Source of the DNA: M30B80 sp965656935
Lineage (GTDB): Bacteria; Pseudomonadota; Alphaproteobacteria; Rhodobacterales; Rhodobacteraceae
Reading direction: 5' to 3'
NCBI GenBank assembly: GCA_965656935.1
Contig: CBFHMG010000003.1
Span: 272,578-336,577 of the forward strand
DNA length: 64,000 nucleotides
The notes under the pieces are model-generated. The model was not told where the DNA came from, made no database searches, and worked only from the letters and a program-made list of their open reading frames with translations. Each line of letters begins with the position of its first letter. The first letter of the stretch is position 1. Below, piece after piece: positions 1 through 8,639 of this stretch. A program made the position numbers and the translations under genes.

Positions 1-161
1 CGACTTGGGCAGGCACCGATCATACGCGCGAGCGGGTGCCCTTGGTTGCACAAGCCCCTGTTTCGGGGCAGGTGGGGATACGGGCTTTTGCAGATGTGGC
101 GGCGGGAATTGCGGCCCATCTGGGCATTCCATCACAAGGACCGGGGCGGAGTTTTCTATGA
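1..161 (+). CDS. deoB: Phosphopentomutase, C-terminal fragment
   Basis: Only the last 52 codons are in the window; the reading frame runs from base 3 to the TGA at 159-161. The peptide contains TWAGTDHTRERVPL, which matches the metal-binding GTDHTRE region near the C-terminus of DeoB, an alkaline-phosphatase-superfamily enzyme that interconverts ribose 1- and 5-phosphate. The stop overlaps the add start (ATGA at 158-161), so deoB, add and upp probably form one nucleoside-salvage operon. The identification rests on this short motif and the gene order. Confidence 0.8.
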   Translation, partial: TWAGTDHTRERVPLVAQAPVSGQVGIRAFADVAAGIAAHLGIPSQGPGRSFL

Positions 162-1141
162 AAGAGATACCGAAGATCGAGCTGCATTTGCATCTTGAAG
201 GTGGCGCTCCTGCGGCCTTTATCCGTGGCTTGGCCAAAGAAAAATCAACCGATCTGTCGCGGATTTTCCGCGAGGACGGCTCCTATGATTACCGTGATTT
301 CTGGCATTTCCTCGAGGTTTATGAGGCAGCCACAAGTGTTCTGACCTCGCCCGAGGATTACGCGCGCCTGACCCGCGCGGTGCTTGAGGAAAGTGCGGCC
401 CATGGCGTGATTTATTCCGAGACTTTCCTGTCACCCGATTTTTGCGGCGGGGGCGATCTTGGCGCGTGGCGCGAATATCTCGCGGCAATGCAGGAGGCCG
501 CAGATGAGGCCGAGCGCGATTTCGGCATCACCTTGCGCGGCATCATCACCTGTATTCGCCATTTTGGGCCCGAGAAATCCAAACCCATCGCACGCTGTGC
601 AGCGGAGACCGCGGGGGATTGGATTGTCGGCTTCGGGATGGCGGGGGATGAAAAGACAGGCAAGCCATCCGATTACACATGGGCCTTCGATTGCGCGCGC
701 GAGGCAGGATTGAAGTTGAGCGTTCACGCAGGCGAATGGGGCGGGGCACAATCGGTCAGTGACACGCTGGATGCGTTGTCGCCCGAGCGGATCGGCCATG
801 GCGTGGAGGCGATTTATGACGCGGCTGTTGTCGAGCGTTTGGTCGAGGAGCAGATCGTTCTGGAATGCTGCCCAGGCTCGAATGTGTTTTTGGGGGTGTT
901 CCCCTCCTTGGACAAACACCCGATCGAGACGTTGCGCGAACGGGGGGTGAAAGTGACGGTTTCAACGGATGACCCGCCCTTCTTTCACACCACCATGACC
1001 ACTGAGTATGAAAACCTCGCGCGTGTATTCGGCTGGACCGAAGAGGTCTTCACCCAGATCAATACCACCGCGCTTGAAGCGGCCTTTTGCAACGAGGCCA
1101 CCAAAGACAAGCTGCGCCCAAAACTAGGACTTTCAACATGA
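158..1141 (+). CDS. add: Adenosine deaminase
   Basis: This 327-residue cytosolic enzyme deaminates adenosine to inosine for purine salvage. Zinc-site and catalytic motifs are visible: HLHLEG (His10, His12), SVHAGE (His190 and Glu193), IGHG (His214) and VSTDDP (Asp271/272). The ATG at 158 is chosen over an upstream in-frame start at base 5 because the extra 51 residues are DeoB sequence read in the wrong frame, and ATG 158 overlaps the deoB stop. The stop overlaps the upp start in turn. Some family members prefer adenine, but gene order with deoB and upp favours a nucleoside substrate. Confidence 0.93.
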   Translation: MKEIPKIELHLHLEGGAPAAFIRGLAKEKSTDLSRIFREDGSYDYRDFWHFLEVYEAATSVLTSPEDYARLTRAVLEESAAHGVIYSETFLSPDFCGGGDLGAWREYLAAMQEAADEAERDFGITLRGIITCIRHFGPEKSKPIARCAAETAGDWIVGFGMAGDEKTGKPSDYTWAFDCAREAGLKLSVHAGEWGGAQSVSDTLDALSPERIGHGVEAIYDAAVVERLVEEQIVLECCPGSNVFLGVFPSLDKHPIETLRERGVKVTVSTDDPPFFHTTMTTEYENLARVFGWTEEVFTQINTTALEAAFCNEATKDKLRPKLGLST

Positions 1142-1770
1142 CCGAGCACCTCACAATCGTTGATCACCCTCTCGTTCAACACAAGCTGACCTTGATGCGC
1201 GAAACCAAAACCTCGACCAGCGAGTTCCGTCAATTGCTGCGCGAAATCAGTCTGCTTCTGGCCTATGAGATCACCCGTGATCTGCCCATGACCACGCGCA
1301 AAATCGAAACCCCTTTGGAGGAGTTGGACGCGCCCGAGATCGAGGGCAAAAAACTTGCGCTGATCTCGATCTTGCGGGCGGGCAATGGCTTGCTGGACGG
1401 TATTTTGGAACTGGTGCCCTCGGCCCGTGTCGGATTTGTCGGCCTCTACCGTGATCATGAGACGCTCAAGCCCGTGAAATACTATTTCAAGGTGCCCACC
1501 AAGCTGGAAGACAGGATCACAATCGTCGTGGACCCGATGCTGGCCACAGGTAATTCCTCCGCCGCCGCGATCGATATGCTCAAGGAGGCGGGGGCCAAGA
1601 ATATCCGCTTCCTTTGCCTTTTGGCGGCCCCCGAAGGAGTTGCGCGGATGAAGGAGGCCCATCCCGATGTGCCGATCGTCACCGCGTCGCTCGACCGTCA
1701 GTTGAATGACATAGGCTATATCCTGCCAGGACTAGGTGATGCGGGTGACCGCATGTTCGGCACAAAATAA
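1138..1770 (+). CDS. upp: Uracil phosphoribosyltransferase
   Basis: This 210-residue enzyme converts uracil and PRPP into UMP. The PRPP-binding loop is visible as VVDPMLATGNSSAA and the C-terminal uracil-binding stretch as GYILPGLGDAGDR. Length and motifs are normal for Upp. ATG 1138 lies inside the end of add (ATGA overlap), which indicates translational coupling at the end of the deoB-add-upp operon. A much earlier in-frame start at 1087 would only add residues encoded inside add. Confidence 0.95.
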   Translation: MTEHLTIVDHPLVQHKLTLMRETKTSTSEFRQLLREISLLLAYEITRDLPMTTRKIETPLEELDAPEIEGKKLALISILRAGNGLLDGILELVPSARVGFVGLYRDHETLKPVKYYFKVPTKLEDRITIVVDPMLATGNSSAAAIDMLKEAGAKNIRFLCLLAAPEGVARMKEAHPDVPIVTASLDRQLNDIGYILPGLGDAGDRMFGTK

Positions 1771-1836
1771 GCCATCACGCGCCTTTACACTTAAGCTTTT
1801 TTACGGCAATTTGTTGTCATAAATAAGGAGAGTGTC

Positions 1837-3057
1837 ATGCGGACGCCGATTGTCATTTTTGTTTGTGCAGGCTTGGCACTTGTTGCGGCCCCTTTGGTCG
1901 CGCAGCGCAGCGTGTCACAATCACCCGTACCGGCCGAGCAGCCACCAGCCAGCTTTTCGTCCAATCAATATGTCGATAGTCAAGGATGTGTGTATATCCG
2001 CGTGGGCCGAGGCGAGCAGACCTCATGGGTGCCACGTGTGAACCGCGCCCGCGAAGTGGTATGCGGCTATCGCCCATCCCTATCTGGCAACACACAAGTG
2101 GCAACAGCCAGCGCGCCTGCCACCCCCACCCCGTCACGGGTGGTGGATTTGACCGCGAATATGCAAAACCCTGCGCCAACCACTCGCGTTGCCGCACCGC
2201 GCACAACAACGGTTTCTGCGGCCCCCACGACAACGGCTATTCGCACCATCGCACCAAGTGCGGCACCTGTGCGCACTGTCACGGCGCCAAGCGTGAACAC
2301 AACCATCGCGCAGCCCAGAACCAGCGCAAACATTGCGCGCACCGTTACAGCACCCGCTGCTGTCGTGGCGCCAGCAGCACGCACGGTCAATAGCGGTGGC
2401 TGCCGTTGGGAAACCATCAATGGAACCACCATTCTGTCCCAAGGCCGCAACCCTGTTCGTTGTGGACCACAAGCCGTTCACCCTGGCGATCTGGCACGTG
2501 GCCAGCAGGGCAGCCTCATTGGTGTGGGTCAATCCAATTATTCAAGCGTTGGCTCGGTGGCAGCGGCCGCCCCTGCGGGCTTCCGCCCTGCTTGGAATGA
2601 CGGTCGCTTGAACCCTGCACGCGGGCCGCGCAGCGCCGCGGGAGACGCCCAGATGAATGCGATCTGGACGCAGACCGTGCCGCGTGAATTGATCCAGTCC
2701 AACACGGTCTATGCCGCGCCAACCGTGTCTTCCAGTAATCCGCGTGAAACCACGCCACGCCTGAGAACCACGACCTCCACCCGCGCGCCAAGCGCATCGG
2801 CACCGCAGGGAACGCGCATCACCGCGAACTCGGCGCATCGTTTTGTGCGGGCGGCTGATTTCGCAACCCGCGCCGAGGCGGAGGCTGCGGGGCGTCGTCT
2901 TGCATCGCAGGGCCTGACCGCACGGATCGGTCATGTGCAGCGTGGCGGGCAGACGAGCTACACCATTCTGGCAGGCCCTTACGAGACATCAGCCGCTTTG
3001 GCACAAGGTCTGGCCGCTGCACGCAGTGCAGGGTTCCCAAGCGCCACAACGCGTTAA
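1837..3057 (+). CDS. Secreted SPOR-domain protein
   Basis: The 406-residue product starts with a hydrophobic signal-like segment (about residues 3-21) after a good AAGGAG ribosome site. The next part carries a cysteine-bounded stretch (GCVYIRVGRG to VVCGYRPS, about 50-80), a long Thr/Ala/Pro/Val-rich linker, a second Cys pair near 188-208 (GGCRWETING, PVRCGPQ), and a C-terminal SPOR domain (about 333-402, RFVRAADFATRAEAEAA to TILAGPY). SPOR domains bind denuded peptidoglycan at division sites, so a periplasmic septal role is likely. The exact function is unknown. A hairpin terminator follows directly. Confidence 0.8.
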   Translation: MRTPIVIFVCAGLALVAAPLVAQRSVSQSPVPAEQPPASFSSNQYVDSQGCVYIRVGRGEQTSWVPRVNRAREVVCGYRPSLSGNTQVATASAPATPTPSRVVDLTANMQNPAPTTRVAAPRTTTVSAAPTTTAIRTIAPSAAPVRTVTAPSVNTTIAQPRTSANIARTVTAPAAVVAPAARTVNSGGCRWETINGTTILSQGRNPVRCGPQAVHPGDLARGQQGSLIGVGQSNYSSVGSVAAAAPAGFRPAWNDGRLNPARGPRSAAGDAQMNAIWTQTVPRELIQSNTVYAAPTVSSSNPRETTPRLRTTTSTRAPSASAPQGTRITANSAHRFVRAADFATRAEAEAAGRRLASQGLTARIGHVQRGGQTSYTILAGPYETSAALAQGLAAARSAGFPSATTR

Positions 3058-3082
3058 GACATCTGTTATGTGAAAGAATTGG

Positions 3083-3109
3083 CCCGCGCTTCGGCGCGGG
3101 TTTTCTTTT
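3083..3109 (+). terminator. Rho-independent terminator after SPOR gene
   Basis: A perfect CCCGCGC / GCGCGGG stem with a TTCG tetraloop is followed by TTTTCTTTT, 25 bases after the SPOR gene stop. This is a textbook intrinsic terminator. Confidence 0.9.
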
Positions 3110-3123
3110 GTGCAGGCCGTGCT

Positions 3124-4143
3124 CTATTCCGAACAGATTTCCTGCAGGGCGATCCAGCTTCCATCGCTCATCAAGGGGCTATGTGTTTGCCCGCGCATCG
3201 GGTCGCCTTCGATGAGGGGCAGGGTGGTCTCGCCCGAAATATCCAAAGCATAGGCATAGGTTTCGGCGGGTATCTGCACATCGCCAAACCGCTCCAACAG
3301 CGCTGTATCTGAAATAGGGGCAGGATCGGTCGTCAGGATATTTGCGGCGTGATCATGGAGGTGATCATCGCTGATCTCCCCTGTGGTCAGCATCACAAAT
3401 GTGGCGGGCAAGCCTGCCTCAGAGAGGAGCCGTTCCATCGGCGCGCTTGTCTCGCGGCGGATATCTTCGGCCAGAAGGAACCCTGCCAGCACTTCGGGGT
3501 TTTCATAATCCTCAACCAGATTGCGATTGATGATGATGATATTGCCCGGCAAATGCGCGCTTTCCAGCGCGGCGTTGCGCAGGACGACAATCTGCGGGGC
3601 ATCGGTTGCGCCGAAGACGCGGCGCGCCAATTGGCCGAGCGCTACGCTCCCCTCGGGAGAAGCACAATTGCGCCCTGTAAGCCGCGTGATTTCGCTCAAC
3701 ACATCCCGCCCGACTTGCGCGCGTTTGGCGTCAGGCAGAAGCGAGACCGTCTGGCGTAGCAAAGCCTCAGGCAGCCATAAAACCGCCCCCAGAAACAGGA
3801 CCACGCCCGCGCCAAGCCCGATCAGATTGCGCAATCGACCGGGATGGGGGCGCTGCCGTTCAATCACCCCGCGCAGTTTCTCGATTGCGGCGATGATCTC
3901 GTCATCTTCAAGCTCAAGCGTTTCGTCGCCGCTGGTATCGGGGCCGTAAATCGCGGGCCTTTGACCCGGGTTCAGGCGCTCGACCGCAGGCAGGGACCAA
4001 TGCGAAAGGGCGGTTTCAGTCAGGGTCGAGATCACCAGCGTGGCATTGCCGATGCTGACCACAACCTCACGGCGTTGGCTATCGGGCGTTGCGCGCCAAA
4101 GGCCTGTCGCCTCCAGTCGCTGATATTGCTCAAGCGCGGTCAT
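3124..4143 (-). CDS. Membrane-anchored M48-like protein lacking HExxH
   Basis: This 339-residue protein has a cytoplasmic N-terminal part (1-105), one membrane segment (about 108-128, IGLGAGVVLFLGAVLWL) and an external domain. Around residues 186-222 it reads HLPGNIIIINRNLV then NPEVLAGFLLAEDIRRE. This parallels the M48 peptidase pattern (ALPGG-I-V-RGLL ... NEDELAAVLAHEIGH), but the zinc-binding HExxH has become AEDIR, so no metalloprotease activity is expected. It seems to be a conserved uncharacterised Rhodobacterales family; the relation to M48 is my inference. It converges on the SPOR gene and has no close operon partner. Confidence 0.6.
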   Translation of the reverse strand: MTALEQYQRLEATGLWRATPDSQRREVVVSIGNATLVISTLTETALSHWSLPAVERLNPGQRPAIYGPDTSGDETLELEDDEIIAAIEKLRGVIERQRPHPGRLRNLIGLGAGVVLFLGAVLWLPEALLRQTVSLLPDAKRAQVGRDVLSEITRLTGRNCASPEGSVALGQLARRVFGATDAPQIVVLRNAALESAHLPGNIIIINRNLVEDYENPEVLAGFLLAEDIRRETSAPMERLLSEAGLPATFVMLTTGEISDDHLHDHAANILTTDPAPISDTALLERFGDVQIPAETYAYALDISGETTLPLIEGDPMRGQTHSPLMSDGSWIALQEICSE

Positions 4144-4222
4144 GCCTGCATGGGTTCTGCTTTGTTATATTTGCGCCAAGGATAGCCGAGCGCAGGCCCG
4201 CCGACAACAGCCCCGATACGCG

Positions 4223-5854
4223 CTAAAGAGATTGCGCGGTCTTGCGGAGTTCGAATTTCTGGATTTTGCCCGTCGAGGTTTTGGGCAATTCCTGAAAGAC
4301 GACCTTTTTCGGCGTTTTAAAGCCTGCCAAGCGGTCGCGTGCGAAAGCGATGATCTCGTCCTCGCTGGTTGTGGCACCGTCTTTCAATTCGATGAAGGCG
4401 CAGGGCACCTCGCCCCATTTTTCGTCAGCCTTGGCCACAACGGCACAAAGTAACACGGCAGGGTGATGCATGAGCGCGCCCTCAACCTCGACCGAGGACA
4501 CATTCTCGCCGCCCGAGATGATGATATCTTTGGCGCGGTCAGCGATCTGAACATAGGTATCGGGGTGCTGCACGGCGATATCGCCGGTGTGGAAATACCC
4601 GCCTCGGAAGGCCTCGGACGTGGCTTGCGGGTTCTTGTAATAGCCCTTCATGGTCGAGTTGCCCCGCATCATGATCTCGCCCAAGGCTGTTCCATCCATC
4701 GGGATTTGGGTCATGGTTTCGGGCTCCATCACGGTGATGTCGTCCATATTGGGCATGGCAACCCCTTGGCGCGCCTTGATGGCCGCGCGATCCGGTCCTT
4801 GCAGATCACCCCAGATATCATCTTGCCAAGTGCATTCGGTTGCAGGGCCATAGACCTCGGTCAGACCATAGACTTGGGTGACGTTGAAACCCATTGTCTC
4901 GATGGCGGCCAAGGTGGCGGCAGCAGGCGGCGCACCTGCGGTAAAGACCTCGACGATATGGTCGAGGCTGCGGCGCTCCTCAGGCTTTGCGTTGACCAGC
5001 ATGTTCAACACAATCGGTGCGCCGCCAAAATGGGTCACGCCCTCATCGGCGATGGCGTCATTGATGGCCTTGGCGGTGATGTCACGGCAGCACACAGTGG
5101 TGCCGCCCATCATCGGCATGGTCCAGACATGGCACCAATTGTTGCAATGAAACAAAGGCACGATGGTCAGGTAGATCGGATAGAGCGTCATGCGCCAAGA
5201 AATCGGCGTGCCCATAGTGATCAGATAGGCCCCGCGATGATGGTAAACCACGCCTTTGGGCCGCCCCGTGGTGCCTGAGGTGTAGTTCAGTGCAAGGCTT
5301 TCCCACTCATCCTCGGGCATGATCCATTCGAAATCGGGATCGCCCTCGGCCAGCAGCGCCTCATAGGTCGGATGACGGCCCGTGGCAGGAAAGCCTGCCG
5401 TCTCGTCAGGCACCTCGATGATCAGCGGCTTGTTGCCCTCCATCGTGGCAAGTGCGGCCTCGACCGTGCCAAGGAATTGGGTATCGGCCAGCACGATCTT
5501 CGCTTCACCATGGCTCAGGATATAGGCGACTGTGCTGACATCAAGGCGCACATTGATCGCATTCAGGACAGCGCCGCAGGCAGGCACGCCGAAATGCGCC
5601 TCGACCTGCGGGGCGGTATTCGGCAGGACGGATGCCACCACATCCCCGGGCGTAATGCCGCGTTTGGCCAAGGCAGAGGCAAGGCGGGTGACGCGAATGA
5701 AATGCTCGGCATAGCTGCTGCGAAAGCCCCGATCCACCAGCGCTGTGCGGTTTGGGAACACGCGATTGGCGCGGATCAGATGCGACAAAGGGGTGAGAGG
5801 CACGTAATTGGCCTTGGTCTTCTCAAGCCCTGTTTCATCCTTCATCCAACCCAT
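4223..5854 (-). CDS. AMP-dependent acyl-CoA synthetase
   Basis: This 543-residue enzyme activates a carboxylic acid to its CoA thioester through an acyl-adenylate. The ATP-binding loop LNYTSGTTGRPKG (about 185-197), the GYFHTGD motif, the hinge IADRAKDIIISGGENVSS and the C-terminal catalytic lysine region (PKTSTGKIQKFELR) are all present. The N-terminus YVPLTPLSHLIRA is typical of the medium-chain/methylmercaptopropionate (DmdB-like) branch, so substrate is uncertain. A GGGAGG site precedes the ATG. It is the last gene of a reverse-strand beta-oxidation cluster, 111 bases after the FadJ-type gene. Confidence 0.88.
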   Translation of the reverse strand: MGWMKDETGLEKTKANYVPLTPLSHLIRANRVFPNRTALVDRGFRSSYAEHFIRVTRLASALAKRGITPGDVVASVLPNTAPQVEAHFGVPACGAVLNAINVRLDVSTVAYILSHGEAKIVLADTQFLGTVEAALATMEGNKPLIIEVPDETAGFPATGRHPTYEALLAEGDPDFEWIMPEDEWESLALNYTSGTTGRPKGVVYHHRGAYLITMGTPISWRMTLYPIYLTIVPLFHCNNWCHVWTMPMMGGTTVCCRDITAKAINDAIADEGVTHFGGAPIVLNMLVNAKPEERRSLDHIVEVFTAGAPPAAATLAAIETMGFNVTQVYGLTEVYGPATECTWQDDIWGDLQGPDRAAIKARQGVAMPNMDDITVMEPETMTQIPMDGTALGEIMMRGNSTMKGYYKNPQATSEAFRGGYFHTGDIAVQHPDTYVQIADRAKDIIISGGENVSSVEVEGALMHHPAVLLCAVVAKADEKWGEVPCAFIELKDGATTSEDEIIAFARDRLAGFKTPKKVVFQELPKTSTGKIQKFELRKTAQSL

Positions 5855-5965
5855 ATCGCGGCCTCCCTTGCCAAGTTGCGGGCTCAGACTTGCACGGCGC
5901 AGATGGCAAGGGAAGAGGGCGCATGAGGTTGAGCGCGACCTGCCTTAACTTTGAACAGCGATGCG

Positions 5966-8170
5966 TCAGGCGGCTGGTTTGGCCTCCGCTCCGAAGCGCC
6001 CGTAAAAGCTTTGGCCCTTATCGCCCATTTCACGCAGAAGGGCAGGGCAGGCAAAGCGCGCCCCGAAGCGATCTTGCAGATCGTCGCAACGATCCGCTGC
6101 ATAGGGCGAGCCGAGCATATCGAGCCAACTGAACGGCCCACCCGACCAAGGCGCAAAGCCCCAACCAAGGATCGCGCCAACATCGCCCTCGCGGATATCG
6201 GTCAAAACACCATCTTCCAATGCGCGCACGGCCTCCAGCACTTGAGCAAAGAGCAGGCGGTGCTGCACATCGATCAAATCGGGTTGCTCGGCGGCTTGGG
6301 GGTATTGCGCGGCCAAGCCATCCCATATCCCGCTGCGCTTTCCAGCCTCGTCATAGGCATAGAAGCCCGACTTCGATTTGCGCCCCATGCGCCCCTGATC
6401 GGCCATCCAGAACAAGACCTCATCAACCGCATCATCGGGATAGGCATCTCCCATCGCGGCCTTGGTCGCTTTGGCGATTTTGACGCCCAGATCAATCGAG
6501 GTTTCATCCACCAATTGAAGCGGCCCAAGCGGCATGCCCACCAGCTTGGCGGCATTTTCGATCAGCGCAGGCGCGACGCCCTCGCGGACCATGCGGATGC
6601 CTTCATTGATATAGGGAATGATGCAGCGGTTCGCGTAGAAGAAGCGCGCATCATTCACAACGATAGGGGTCTTGCGGATCTGTCGCACAAAATCCAACGA
6701 TTTTGCCACCGCGATATCCCCCGTTTCCTTGCCTTTGATGATTTCGACAAGGTTCATTTTGTCGACAGGGCTGAAGAAATGGATGCCGATAAACTGCTCA
6801 GGCGTGTCCGAGGCTTTGGCAAGCTCGGTGATGGGCAGAGTCGATGTATTGGTCGCGAAAATGCAATCAGGGCCGACTGCTGCCAGCACCTTTTTTGTGA
6901 CCTCGGCTTTGACGCCAACGTCCTCAAAAACGGCCTCAACGATCAGATCACAGCCTCGCAGGGCGTCATATTCCGTTGTGGCTGTAATGCGCCCCAAGAC
7001 CTGTTCTTTCTTCTCTGCGGTCACCTTGCCGCGCGACATGCCTTTATCCAGCAGGCTTTCGGCATGGCCCCGACCGCGCTCTGCGGCGTCTTGGGCAGCG
7101 TCGATCAGGACAACCTCGATCCCCGCATTGGCCGAGACATAGGCGATGCCTGCCCCCATCATGCCAGCGCCTATCACGCCCAGTTTCCTGACCGCCTGAT
7201 CAGGAGCCTCAGGTCGGTTCGCGCCTTTTTCCAATGCGCCCTTATTGATGAAGAGCGAACGGATCATCGCGCTTGAAGAGGGGTGCATCAAGATATGCGT
7301 GAAATAACGCGCCTCGATTTTCAGGGCCGTGTCGAACGGCACCAAGGCTCCTTCATAAACCGATGAAAGCAGCGCTTTGGCGGCGGGATAAACGCCCTTG
7401 GTCTTGCCGTTGATCATGGCGGATGCGCCAACAAAGGTCATGAAACCTGCGGGGTGATACGGCGCGCCACCGGGCATTTTCCAGCCCTTTTGATCCCATG
7501 GTTTGACGATATCGGTATCGCTGGCTTGCAGCACCCAATCCTTGGCTGCCTGCAACAGGGCGTCGGGGGCGACTACTTCATCAATCAATTGCGCGGATTT
7601 CGCTTTCTTCGGGTCGAGCATGCGCCCCTCCAGCAAAACAGGCGCGGCCGCCATGGCACCCACCATCCGCGAATACCGCGTGGTGCCGCCTGCACCGGGG
7701 AACAGACCAACCAGAATTTCAGGCAGGCCAATTTTGGCTTTGGGGCTGTCGGCCATGAAACGGCGATGGCAGGCAAGGGCAATCTCGGTGCCGATACCCG
7801 CCGCAGTTCCGGGAATGGCGCAGGCCACAGGCTTGCCGCCCTTATTGGTCTTGGGGTCCATGCCCGCGCGTTCGATCTTGCGCAGGATGCGATGGCCGTT
7901 CATCGTGAAATCGAACAGGGCTTGGGCAGGCTCATCGCCCGCTTCGGCGCTGATCGAGCTCAATACATTGAGGTCCATGCCGCCTGCGAATGTATCCTTG
8001 CCGCTGGTGATGACGATGCCGCGAATGGCATCATCGGCCAAGGCCTCGTCAAACAGGCGCTCGCATTCGTCAAAGGCCTCGCGCTGCAGGACATTCATTG
8101 ATTTTCCGGGCACATCCCATGTGATGACGGCAACGCCATCACTGCCTTTTTCCATTGTGAAATCAGTCAT
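5966..8170 (-). CDS. fadJ: Bifunctional enoyl-CoA hydratase/3-hydroxyacyl-CoA dehydrogenase
   Basis: The 734-residue product is the alpha-type multifunctional enzyme of fatty-acid beta-oxidation. An N-terminal crotonase domain (about 1-190) has the oxyanion-hole and catalytic segments (GGMDLNVL, GLFPGAGGTTRYSR). A Rossmann fold follows, with VIGAGMMGAGIAYVSA near residue 310, then the HFFSPVDKMNLVEII catalytic motif and a C-terminal dehydrogenase domain. Start ATG 8170 has a GGGAGAAACAAG site; an upstream in-frame start would add 18 residues encoded within the cupin gene. It overlaps that gene by 8 bases. The symbol is by family; it could also be called fadB. Confidence 0.92.
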   Translation of the reverse strand: MTDFTMEKGSDGVAVITWDVPGKSMNVLQREAFDECERLFDEALADDAIRGIVITSGKDTFAGGMDLNVLSSISAEAGDEPAQALFDFTMNGHRILRKIERAGMDPKTNKGGKPVACAIPGTAAGIGTEIALACHRRFMADSPKAKIGLPEILVGLFPGAGGTTRYSRMVGAMAAAPVLLEGRMLDPKKAKSAQLIDEVVAPDALLQAAKDWVLQASDTDIVKPWDQKGWKMPGGAPYHPAGFMTFVGASAMINGKTKGVYPAAKALLSSVYEGALVPFDTALKIEARYFTHILMHPSSSAMIRSLFINKGALEKGANRPEAPDQAVRKLGVIGAGMMGAGIAYVSANAGIEVVLIDAAQDAAERGRGHAESLLDKGMSRGKVTAEKKEQVLGRITATTEYDALRGCDLIVEAVFEDVGVKAEVTKKVLAAVGPDCIFATNTSTLPITELAKASDTPEQFIGIHFFSPVDKMNLVEIIKGKETGDIAVAKSLDFVRQIRKTPIVVNDARFFYANRCIIPYINEGIRMVREGVAPALIENAAKLVGMPLGPLQLVDETSIDLGVKIAKATKAAMGDAYPDDAVDEVLFWMADQGRMGRKSKSGFYAYDEAGKRSGIWDGLAAQYPQAAEQPDLIDVQHRLLFAQVLEAVRALEDGVLTDIREGDVGAILGWGFAPWSGGPFSWLDMLGSPYAADRCDDLQDRFGARFACPALLREMGDKGQSFYGRFGAEAKPAA

Positions 8171-8639
8171 CTTGTTTCTCCCTGAATGGGGTGCCGTCTT
8201 TATGTGTGAAGTCGAATTGGCCATTTTCCACCCGCACCATCATATCGATATCGCTATACCAAGCGGTCTCGGTCGGTGTTCTTGTGCCGATCACCAGAAA
8301 GCGTGCTTCGTGGTCGGTATGGTTTGCAATGCAATGGCCATTGGCCACGCCGGCTTTGAAACTGGCACAATCGCCAGCCTGCAGGATCGTCGGGCCATCA
8401 TCCTCGATCAGGGTGCATGCGCCTTGCAGGACGATCACGAATTCATCCTGATTTTCGTGCCAATGCCTAAGCGATGACCGCGCTCCGGGCGCGAGGATCA
8501 CGATATTTGCGCCGAATTGGGTAAGACCGCCCGCATCGCCCACGCGCAGGCTGCTGCGCCCTTCCATCGCGTCTGCATAGGGGGCGGGGTAGCCTGAGCC
8601 TGTGTGAACAGGCACTGCGCTGAGATCGATCTTGGGCAT
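8163..8639 (-). CDS. Cupin-domain protein in the beta-oxidation operon
   Basis: A 158-residue single-domain cupin. Motif 1 is intact (LRHWHENQDEFVIVLQG, with metal-ligand candidates His59, His61 and Glu65), and motif 2 follows around ILQAGDCASFKAG and NGHCIAN. No enzyme family is recognised. Its start ATG (8639-8637) shares a base with the thiolase stop (TGATG) and its end overlaps the next gene, so it is translationally coupled inside a fatty-acid degradation operon. It may be a metal-dependent sensor or a small-molecule enzyme acting on acyl-CoA intermediates; that role is inference. Confidence 0.8.
   Translation of the reverse strand: MPKIDLSAVPVHTGSGYPAPYADAMEGRSSLRVGDAGGLTQFGANIVILAPGARSSLRHWHENQDEFVIVLQGACTLIEDDGPTILQAGDCASFKAGVANGHCIANHTDHEARFLVIGTRTPTETAWYSDIDMMVRVENGQFDFTHKDGTPFREKQDD

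Noticed and set aside
5..157. N-terminal extension of adenosine deaminase from base 5
   Set aside because: These bases encode the DeoB C-terminus in another frame, and the real start overlaps the deoB stop.
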